A stretch of 64,000 nt of DNA from Diploscapter coronatus (Eukaryota; Nematoda; Chromadorea; Rhabditida; Rhabditidae), in assembly GCA_964036155.1 (NCBI GenBank), contig OZ038423.1:14213249-14277248 (forward strand), given 5' to 3'. A program made the translations under genes and the position numbers. Shown here one piece after another: positions 35,336 through 47,300 of this stretch. Each line of letters opens with the position of its first letter. The first letter of the stretch is position 1. Under the pieces are notes generated by a model. The model saw only the letters and a program-made list of their open reading frames with translations, had not been told where the DNA came from and searched no databases.

Positions 35336-38300
35336 ATGTCTCGTTTACGGATCCCCTCTCCTGTTGTTCTTCTGTCACTGCTGCTCGGTCTATTCTGCCC
35401 GGCTAGAGCCGTCTTTAACACGGGCATCCAACTTCGTATCGATGAGTTCTTCGAAGCTCCTGGTGGGTAAAATGTGGAAAAATATATAATGGAAAAGATA
35501 AATTTCTATACCATTTTGGGAGATGTCCCAAGGAAACGATATGAAATTCGATAATTTGGGTTCCAATAGTCTGATCTTATGGGAAATTGAAAAAGAATTT
35601 GAATTGAATGCCATGGTTTTAGGCCACACGAACAACTGGGCGATCATTGTGGATTCGTCCAAATTCTGGCACAACTACCGGCATGTCTCTTCCGTTTTGG
35701 TACGAGCCTTCCCCTTGAAAGAATTTTTTTGCTGAAGAGATCCACGAAATTTCCCAGGAAAACTTGAAGAATATTCAAAATCTTTCTGGTTAACTTCTGA
35801 AGATGCGATATTTATAAATTAACTAAAAAGCTGGACTATTTTGTTTGATTTTTCAGGCAGTGTATCGTTCTGTGAAGCGGCTCGGCATTCCCGACAGCAA
35901 CATCATTCTGATGATAGGCGAGCAGGTGCCCTGCAACGCGAGGAATCCCAAACCAGGTGCGCAAATTTTTATTTTATTCGAAAATTTTGAAGGGAATAAA
36001 ACGGCACCACCATATCCAGGACTTTAGGATATAATTATTCGTGGTTTGCATTTGAATTAGCTAGGATTCAAAAATATTGGACTTTCGAAAATCCGCCTTA
36101 GAAGATGATGGATGATAGATAGTCTATCTGTAAAATAACCTAGTCAATTTTGTATCAGCTAGCTTCCAAAAACTCTTGACTTTGAAAAGCATTTATGGGT
36201 TTGGTTGTTTAGTCAAGGTGTAGAAATATTTATTCATCAAATTTTCAAAGTGAATCAGAAACATCGGAATCAGAACCTACAAAATTGGAAATTCCCAAAC
36301 AATCTTGAACCGAGCGATAAAAGTCATCACCGTGCTTAGGCGTATGCTGATATGTACAGCAATAGTTTTCCAGCTAAATTAAAACAAACAATTGTTGCTA
36401 AATTGGACGATTAAATAAATCGTCATGTTTTTATCAATTTGAATTACCACAATTGACTAGATTGAAAGGCGAAACATGAGAAGGCATCGGAAAATTAGAA
36501 TGTTTGCCAAAAACTCGGAGGAAAAATACACTGGTATAAAATGATGAACCCTTCAGAAATAAACGATGAATAAGTAGGAAAAAATGTAATCTTATCACAA
36601 TCTTTTTTTAAATAAAAAAGACCAAAAATATTTTCGTTAGATGCGCATAATTTGCTTAAATATCGTTGTTTTCATTTTCACGTCTTATGCTGCGATATGT
36701 ATAGGTAGACAAAATGATAAATCGAGAAATTAGAATATTTTGAGAAAATGATATTGAAAAATATCAACAAAAAAATTCAATATCTATTTTGAGGACTTCG
36801 ATAAATTTCGTAAGTAGGTCATGAGTTGAGTTTGAGGCTTATAAAATATGGATTCTGAGAGCTTGTTACAGACACTTGTGAGGCGTATTTGTTACCTTCG
36901 AGGCAAGCTTATAGGATTTCTGGTCATCAAAAATAAAATATTTGAGTTGGTAGTTTCAAAGAAATTTCTATTTTGCTCATTTTCTAAACCTGAACTTAAA
37001 ATTGGTGGCAGTAAATAGAACCAACAATATGAGATTTCTTGTTTTCTGCTTATTTTGCCCCTTTGCTTACTATAAAGTCTTGATTGTGCATTCTTTGAAA
37101 CTACCAACTTTTCTAAAAGCTAAAGATAAAATAGGAAACAAATTAACTCGTATAATTGGACGTGCTCGTCAGAGCGATGTGATTAGCGTTTTTATTTTTC
37201 TTCCTGCGATAAAATAGTCGCTCGCTCTTCGGCGGCAGGTGGTTTTCGAGCGTTTTGTTTTTGGTCTCGGGAACATTCAGCTGGAAAACGACGAGATCGA
37301 TCATGCACAGAGTGGCGACGACAATGTAGGGAAGAATAAGTTTTATATCGGCCTGGAAATGGTGTTTGATAAAATTAGGTTTAGGATATTGTTGAGAAAT
37401 CTTGGAAATTAGTAACTTTTGGAACTTTGGAGATGATGATAAAAAGTAGTGAGCGAATTGAATAGAAGTGGGATATTTTTCGACAAGGAATCTTTTCTGG
37501 ACTTGATAATTTGTCTATAACTTACTAGGTAGAATAATTGTGGAGATAAAGCTACACCGGCTCGACTGCAAATGGACACGGCCGAAATCGCTACATTTCG
37601 AATTGCGGTAGGGAAGAGTTCGGAGCAGGTCATCATTTTAGTGAGTGAGAGCTGGAACATTTCATGTTTATCTCGACGGGAAAAATAGAAATTAGTTACC
37701 TGGCTAGCGATAGCTGTTACCGCTATCGTGATGTAGCGAATGTAGTGATTGTAATCATTTTGTCCACCTGAACTTGGGAAAGTTTGAATTTTAAGTAGAG
37801 CATAGCTTTACCGATAGTATAGAGAATGCTGATCGTAATCACCGCTACGACGATAAATACAACGGCAACGAGGTGGAGCGTCTTCCGACCGAATTTGGGA
37901 ATAAAATAGTCGGAAGATCCAACGAAGCAGTTGGTCGACCACCGGACTATCTGAAAATTTACAGGGTTTGAGAACATCATCTTTTCCGACTTTGAGAAAT
38001 TTCTTCCCCCTACTTCTATTTTCTTACCCCATAAAGCGAGCTATTCCAAAATAGTGACCCAGACAAAGTCTCGATGTTGAAAAGTAGCCCGTAGTTGATC
38101 AGAGAAGCGGAAATCACTCCATAGCATAGCGTTAGCGTCCAAATCAGATAGGTCTTGGTGCAAACGATGTGGTAGAATGTGTATTTTTTACCGGAGGATT
38201 TATGCTTGTTGGCGTACATCTAAATTTTAGTATGAAAGTTATTTTTTAACGTAATTTTGGAATTTGGATTAATTCACATTCTACATCTACAAATCATTGA

Positions 38301-41300
38301 GTAATTTTTCGACTTAACTGGGCTAAGCTTAGAAACATTTTGAATGCTTTAAAGATCATTTCTCTCTCAAATGAATTAGTTTACAAAAATAAAGGAACTC
38401 ATTGTGACTCGGTAAAGCCTAGTTCTGAAAATTTCGAAGAATTACCCTCTCTTCGTTGGTTAGGATCTCTTCAATGTGAGCGGCGTCAACTTCGTTCGTG
38501 TCTCCGTTGATCTTCCGTATTTTGGCGATTGCATTTCTTGCCTCCGATATCCGACCTTTCTGGATCATCCATCGGGGGCTTTCGAAGGTGAATCTACAAT
38601 TTTTTTCGATGTTTTTCTTTCAACAAATTCTTTGTGCTTACGCTAGAAGAATGCAAGCCAGTAATGATATCCCTGAAGTGAACAACGATAACTTTCTCCA
38701 AGTGTAGCACAGATAGGCAATGAGTGGAAAGAAAATGTAATTGGGTGACCAGGTGACGATCGTGTTCACCCACATTCGATGTCGCTTCGGGACGTTCTCG
38801 ATCAGAAATACGCCTTGGACTCTGAAAATTTCGAAATTCCGGATTTTGGCTTTATTGAGAGGTTTCAGTTGGTTTTATTTTTTGAGTTATAGAATCTTAC
38901 GCTGACAGTCCACCAGTAAAGAACCCAACCGCGATTCGAATCATCAGAAATTGGACGAAATTACCAACCTAATATTTCTAGATTAGAATTGAAAGAAGCG
39001 AATTTGACTCACGCTGGCAGTAAGTAGTGAGAATATGGAGATACCCAGTAGAACAATGATAAGAACCTGGAAAAATGATGTGAATTTTTGCTGAACGCTA
39101 GTTTTACGTACCCGTTTTCTGCCGAACATATCACTGATTTGCCCGAACACGAATGCACCGATAAGAACGCCGACCATCTGATACGTGATACTGTTCTTGA
39201 CCGCTTTCCCGTCTTCACATAGCATATTGAACTGAAATTGATTGGGACTTTCAATAATTTCGGATACTTTAGCTCTCATTCAAGCCTCTCCTATGGTGGA
39301 CTTTAAATTTACCTCGACGTTGACCGAGTAGAATTGATATGACAACGATGGTCGACAGGGGGTTGATTCGTTCCGATAAAGCCCCAGCAAATTGCACCCA
39401 TTTGGAGAAGTGAAATTGTTGTGCTGGGACAAATTACAAGAAGAAATCAGAGATGGTTTGTAGCCTGAATATGTTCTAATTTTGAAATGACGAGCTGATC
39501 GTCTTGAATTACATTGAGTTTGGCTAACTTTGGTGCTTATTGTTTTGAAGCATCTCAGAAAAGTTGAAAATAAAGTATTACCTGCATAGACCATGTAGAC
39601 CATGGACGAGAGCGAGGTCAGAGTCGAGCATTCTATGACGATCAATATTAGATAGAGATACGGACCGAGTTGTGCGAAATCTGACAAGGTTGCCGCGTTC
39701 TGAAATTTCAGATCGATTTTATCTTTTCTAAAGTCTCAAATAGTAATCCGTTAATTTCTAACTGTAGTGCGTAATTTTGATATTCTGGATTTTTTATTTA
39801 ATCTTTGAAAGTAGTCCAATAAATAGTGCGAATGGCAGGACTATCAGATAACAGTTGTCGTTCGTTTTTCGTGGCTCGATCTCCAGAATAAACAACTGTC
39901 GGTCGGGGCGAATGTTTACATAGGAACACAAAAGAACGCTCCATGAGCGAGTGCAATTTCACTAACAGCTTGATGATAGGCTATCAGAAGTTCTCAAAAA
40001 TCGTTCCAGAAAAAAGTTCTGTACATTTTGCACGTAAACGCGAGTTGTTCAAAATTGATCTGTTGGTTCAAGAGATAACTCGCCTTGGAGCAGTTTGGTT
40101 TCGATTTATCAGAAGTTGTTCGGAAATAGATTAAATGAGTAGAATCTTGTAACTTTTGCAAGGCTGATTTTTGTCTTGGCGTTGGTGCTTTTTCAAAGCA
40201 AATAGAATGGACGCTATCTCCTGTTAGTCTATAAATTTATCGAGTAAAAAGTTAATGGCATTACGAACTTGATTTACTATCACAAGTTTTTCAAGAGAAT
40301 TTCCCCAGTAAAAGGAGCTTGTATACTTGGCACGTAAGCGACACTTGTCTAGAATCCAAATCGTTCGATTTTATACTTTCGAATTTGTGAGTGACACTAA
40401 AATAAAATTCCAGTCAAAGTTTATGATCAATCAAAACCACATTGAAGGGCATTTCAGGTTGTAAATTGATCAGAGTTCATCATAGACTAGAAAGAAAGGT
40501 TTTGAATTGTACCTTGTGATTTTCCGCCGGCACCGGCTCAAGGACGACTTCGTCTGGTTCCAGAATCGGCGCCCCGTTGTCATCGTCGTTGTCGTTGTCG
40601 CTGTTCGAACCAGATTCTATCAACTCTTTCACATCCTCCTTCTCGGTGTTTTCGATTTGAAGCTTTTCCTTCTGAAATAAAATTCTCATTCATTTGTCAA
40701 GGAAGTTAAATTTTTAACAAGACTTCACAAAAATTTTCATAATTCATTTCGGAGCATTTCCGATTTACAGAATGACAACAATTTCTCACTTCCTAATTAG
40801 ATGTTCAATCGAATTTTGAATACGACCCGAAAAATATCGTACCTCGTCTGGAACCATCTCTTCCTTTGGCATGGGACATTTTAATCCATCCGCCTGTACA
40901 CCGTCACCTTTTCCACTTCTGTCACAATTTATCTGCCTAAATTTGGATATGATGCGATGATTTGTGGAGTTTGTCACGATGATTTCGGCAAAATATGCAA
41001 TTTCGAGGGATCTCACAAATAGATAATTGTCAGGTTGAGTTCGCGTCAAAGTCAGAATACGGACGAGGCGAAGATGAAATTTGGCACTATTTCATAAATA
41101 TCGTGAAAGCGCATAATTTTGTTCGAATAAGATTACAACTTTTACAGAAGAAAAGTATATTTAGGGACATTTTCCATGAAGAGTAATATATGAAAACTTT
41201 ATATAGGAAAATGATATTTCTGGAAACTATCTACTCACCATGCCAAAAGTCTCGTGGGATAATTATCCGGGCAATTAAAACTCAAAAATGTGGTAAGATG

Positions 41301-44300
41301 CAGAGTTGAGTTAGCAGCGATCATAATTGTCAGATCGAAAAACTAGTAATATTTCATTTTTCAAAGAAAAATAGGAGTTATCTAAAACTTCCCCGCATAT
41401 TTCAGATAATGAAATTTCACGGAAGTAGAAAAAATGAAATTTGCAAATTTTAATCAGGAAGTTAAGGTGCTGAAATTGAAATCGAAATCGGATGGAAACT
41501 CTTTTTTGCGTGATTTATTCATTTTTTTCTCAAGGTTGTTCATAAATCGCCTTAACTCAAAACGTTGCATGAAATATGCATTGAAAACGAAAATTGTTGG
41601 GAGAGTTTTCTAGTCTCTCTTCGTTTCTGACTCGTGCCAGGAAAGTAAAAACGAGTGAGTGTATCGGTTCATAATAATTGCGAGATTTTATGGGCAATTT
41701 GAAAAAGTTCCACATTAAAGGAATGTCAATTTTATGTTTTTGTCTGGATAAAAATCATATGATGCAAAATTGGCGTGAAAAGCAAAAATTTGAAAAAGAA
41801 TATAAATATTCTAATATATTAAAAAGGCTTTAAGAGGGTAATTTGAAATTTCTGAAATCTCGGATAATTCAAAAATAATAAAAAATATTGAGATGGGTGG
41901 TCTCACTTGGCGACAAAATACTAGCAAATCCTCTCAAATTTCAATGAATTTTTGGTAATTTCCTGATAATTTGATAGGAATTCTTCAAGGATGATAGAAG
42001 TGTCTATTTTTCAGCTGCTTTGTAAAAAATTAACTTGTGATAATTTGATGGGAATTTTCAAGTATGTAACAATGCAACTTTTTAGCGACTTCGATCGACG
42101 ACGTGGGCGGGCAGAACGTGTTTGGCACGGACGTCGAAGTCGACTATCGCGGCGACGAAGTGTCGGTGAGAAAATAAATTAAAATAGTGACGGGATAGTG
42201 TAGCGGTAAAGTGTTTAATTTTGGAAAGAAAATGTGTTGGTTGAAGACCAAAACCTTTACGTTGAGATTTTTTGTTACAAAAATAGGAATGATATGGAAA
42301 AATAGTCTAGTGATAAGGTCTTTGGGTTTGAAGAGGCATTGATTGAAGCTCATTTTATACCAGGAAGTATTCTTTCAGACAAAACTAGCAAAAACTTTAA
42401 GAACAATGTAGTGGTCAACTTTTAGTTTAAAAACGAACGAAGGTCAGCTTTTTGTTAGGAAGAATTGTTGCAAAAAATTATAAATTAGCGCAGTGGTAGT
42501 GTTTAGTTTAGAAGAATAATATTTTGGCTGAAGATCAACTTTAATCAGGAAGTTTTCTTTCTGCAAAAAAAGTGCAAGTAACATGGAAAATTTCGTCGCG
42601 GCAATAAGTTGGGTTTTAGAAAAATTTATTGACTGAGGATTAGCTTTTTCATTAGGATGATTTTTTGCAAAGAAAATGGTAATCATCTACACAAAATGAG
42701 GTTTATTTGCATGAGAAATTTGTTTTGGATATCAGAAACGCCGATGCTAAATTTGCGACGAGACTTGGAAGTTTTTATGCAAGCGCGTGAATCGTTTATG
42801 AGCAAGAAATGAAAGAAAATAGCAAACATGAGTAGAAAGTAGAGAATAGAGAGCGATAAAATTATTAAAGTCTCCTTGCAAATGTTTCCAGAATCAAACT
42901 AAACACCTGAGATATGATTTTCTGGCGAGAAAAGATGCAAATATCTGCATTCTCTGAATTTGTATTGTTCAAAAAGAGGCGAATACAATTTTGAGGCTAT
43001 AAAAGCATAACAGTAAATCCAAAATGTGACGATGGGGTTTACCGTAAGCAGATTTTCTGGGATTCTCATATTGAGATCAAAAGTAATTTTTGAAGCCAAA
43101 CGAAAAGTAACAAGCTAAATTCATTTTTGAGGAAAAGTATTGTAATGAATAGGGATTTTCTCACTTTCTTCTTGATACCTGTATCAAAGCCTATTTTCTA
43201 CAAAAACTGATATCCGCGTAGGTAATTGCTATGAGAGGATTAACGATAATGGATACGAACAATGAATTTTTTCCGGGTAGTTCTGAGAGAAAAAAACTTG
43301 TAAATCTTCTACAGTATCTTGCCTTTATATCCTTGGGTTTTGAGCTTTGAATGAGAAAATGGAAATACCCTGAGGGGGATGGATTACAGTACCCAAACAT
43401 AGCCCTTATTATTTTTAATATGATAAATCTTCAATTTTTGCTACGATATAGCACGATCCAAGAGCATTGAAACAATGTACATCAGATATTGAAATCCCAA
43501 AAATCTCAACATATCTTCGAAAGAGGCTGAATGGATGTAACGACAACAACGCTTGAGAATATCTATAAAAAAAAATCTCCGGCGTATGATGAAAGATGAA
43601 AAGAGAAAAACGATCGTGATAAAATTTGAATAGTTCGACATATAGAATTAAGGAAAATTTAGCCATTTGTTGAAAAATCCGAATGGGGTAATTCGAATAG
43701 TTTGAAGATGTCAGAAAAACCATTTACTATGTGTGTTGAAGGATAGGAAGCAAATAACGGTTGGAATATAGAATTTCCAAATTTCAGGTGGAGAATTTCA
43801 TTCGACTTTTGACTGGCAGACATCACGCGAACACGCCGCGAAATAAACGCCTCCTGACGAATCATCAGAGCAATGTGCTGGTAGGGATTCTTGAAAGTTT
43901 TTGACCAAATGCTAAAAGATAGAAGAATATCGGATGGGATGTAAAATATTCAAATTTGAAAACTAGTTAACTAGGAGGATGGAAAAATAATGTGTAGAGT
44001 AAAAATGAATTTGAAAGTGACTTTTCGAGTTGGATCAAATCTGTTTTAATCTTTGATAGATAGATCGATGAAAAGATCCAAGTAAGAGATATGAAATGTG
44101 ACTTGTCACTGAAAAATATTTCTAAAAATACAAGGATTTTTGAAAATTTGATCCTTGACGAAAATGTTGCGAGAGAATATGGTGCTGGTCATGAAAAATG
44201 GGAGATTTTGAGCCATTTTGGGCGAATAGTCTAGATGCCAGAAAGCATTATTTTCACCCTATCAGTTTTGAGAGACGATAATCGTAACCTGTGAAATTTT

Positions 44301-47300
44301 GATCGACAGAAAATATGATTTTGCAGAATCGTGAAAAATTTTGTCGAAAAATGTGGTTACAGTGGTCTTGATTCAACGATTTCAGAAAAGAAAATAATCG
44401 CTAGAAATCGATTCATTGTTTTGAAAAATAGTGATAAAAATGCTGAAAGCAACGTTTTCCATTGGTCTTAAAAACGGAATCAAAAATCTATCTCCTGGAA
44501 TCAAAATTTGCGACGAAATTAATCCAGTTTTTTTGTAACATCGCTGATTATCTAGAAGGGAAAAAGATATGAAAAGTCGCTGCAAAAGGGAATCTACGTG
44601 ATATATGACAGCGTTCCACGATTTTGGCTGTAAGCCTCAAAAACGATTAGACTTGACTGTTTCTTTTCATTTTTCAAGGAAAGAGATATGATAAATAGCT
44701 TTTTTACAAACGATATTTTAAAATGACTATAATTGATTAGCGGAAATGATTCATTCGGTGATTTGCTAAAAAGTGATTTGATGAAATTTTTGTGATTGAT
44801 AAATGCATAGAAAAAGTATAACCTCAAAAGTGCTCTAAACTTCTAGAAACATTTTCAAAGACGATTTATTTACGCCTACCCTAGCAATTAGTCTAAATTA
44901 TGATTAGGTAAAATGCGAGATATCGCGAAAATTCATGAAAGAAAATGGTAAGTTTGAAAATTCGCCAAAGCTAAAACGTATGATTTTTCAACCTCCAATG
45001 CAGATATATTTCTACGTTAAAAGGTTGAAAAATCAAAGTCATATTTTTGCACGAGTCAAAATCCTTCGAAATTGTTTTGATTCTAGAGAAATAGTAGTTT
45101 TCGGAATTAATCGTTTTCAATTCATAAATTAGTTTTACGGAACGTGCGAAAAATGTTTCGAAGAAACGATCAAATGACCAGAAAATGTCGCATTTTTCCT
45201 GCAGAGACTAGCCGAGTTTATTCGTGAAAAATCGACACTGGAACAGGGAGAAAAGAGATCTATTTTTGCCGATCACAAAATTACGTAGCGAATAAAAAGT
45301 GAAAGTCGTGAAAAAGAAAGATTTGCACCAATTGCTAGACTTTTCTTCGTGATTTGATCAGAAAGTTAAAAATTATCTTTCAAAAGTTCCTGACAATTAA
45401 AGAAATTTTGCAAGGAAGAAGCGATTTTTTGAGAAAAAATCGAAATTTTATCTGCAAAGTTTTCAAATAAAAACTTTGGAAAGTGAGCATATCTTTGAGT
45501 AAAAGTGACATTGCTTCCTTACTTTTTAATTGCAATTAGAACTGCATTTTACTGCAAAAACCCAATTTCAAAGGAGATACTAATCAAAGAAATTGCGAGT
45601 TTAGTTTGATATTCTTCATAAACAAGCAAGAAAACATGAAAAAGGCAGCAGTGAGATATTTGCCAAGGTGATAAAGAAGAAGAGAAAAGATCGGACACCG
45701 CGCGTGATTTGCAATCTTTTAAATGCAATTTTTGTGCAAACGCTGTCAAACATGGAAAGGATATAAGGGATATAAATGGCCTTGTAATAGGATTTCGCGT
45801 CGGATTTATTTTGCATAAAAAGATTGACCAAGGTTGAAGAAATATACAAATTGCTATAATTCTGATATAATGATCATTCAGTCACAGACTTTTGCAATTT
45901 TATGATATGAGATAAACTACCTATTTAGCGAATCAAAGAAACCTTGAGAAAAATTACTTGGAAAGATTTCAAATAAGATTTAGCCTGGAAAAAGATAATA
46001 TAATGGCTTAGTGGTATTAGTTTCATTGAAAAAACCCATAGCGATCTTTTTACGAGCTAAATTTACTCGAACTATGGTTGGAGGAAAAGCTTGTTAAAAG
46101 TGCAAGTATACTGGGGGCTCAAAAAATTTATAGAAAAATCCGAAAAAAACAATTAAAATGCAAAATTGGAATGAAACAATATTTTTGACAATTATAATGT
46201 TCAAAAAGCACAACATCTTCCGCCCTTTGAACGGACGGGAGAAACAACGAAAAAATGAAAGTGCGTCTGACATACAGCGGTGGAAAAGAAAAGAACACTT
46301 GAATCAATAACGCTGCAAAAGCAAGGGGGGAGGGGAAGTGAGAAAGAGAGGGAAGAAAGAAAAGGAGGAATGATGAAAAAAGGCAAAGATTAGGGGAGGA
46401 TAGGAATAGGGAGAGGTGGGGTTAGAGGTAGAGGAAATGTGAAAAAGTGATAAAGTGGGATTTATGAAATTTTTAAAACTCGCTTGAATTCGACTTCTTC
46501 AATTTTTATAAAGATCTGCTTTCGATTGAATGTAAAAATGGTTCGCAACTAGTATATAATACTGCTGAATGTAAAAGAGGAAAGACCATCGTCTTTTCTA
46601 AAGATGAAAAACATGCAAAATTAGCCTTCAAGATGAAGGAACTTTTCCCAAATCCCTAGGGTTTTGCAATTGTTTTCATGACGAAGGCATCGATCGTTTT
46701 CCATTTTTCGAAGCAAAAAACGCGGAAAAATAATTAAATTCGCAGAAATCTGCAAATAAGTGCGATAATAATAGCTTTAGACAGCGAATAATAAGCGATT
46801 TTTGATTCCCTACTTTTGACTTGAAAAGATGCGACCCTGCATTTTATCATGCAGATTATTTGATAAAGAGTCTAGAATAACGGAAACAAATTTCTGCTTT
46901 TCAACAAAATGCAATTTTGAAAAGAATATTATGGTTTGAACTAGATTGTAGTAGATTTGAGCTAATTTCGGACCAAAATAGCAAAGTCTAAATTCAATTG
47001 GATTACTGCCAAACTTTACCCCGAGATTGAAGGTCAAAATAGTTTAGATTGGTATCTTTCGGAGTAGAGATTTCGAAGTGCAAATTTAAAAGGGTATAAA
47101 CATGTAATTGTGGAGGGAGAATAATATGTTTGTTTGATAATTATTCATTTTTGATACTTTCAAATTTTCCAGATTTACCTGAACGGCCATGGCGCGGACG
47201 GGTTCATAAAATTCCGCGATTTCGAAGAGTTGACGAGCGTCGAGTTGGCCTACGCCCTTCAGACTATGTACGAGGATAATCGGTAGGAGAATTTCGGAAT

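Noticed and set aside
46002..46030. tRNA A-box-like string GGCTTAGTGGTATTAG
   Set aside because: No matching B box or cloverleaf in the following 80 bases; not called as a tRNA.
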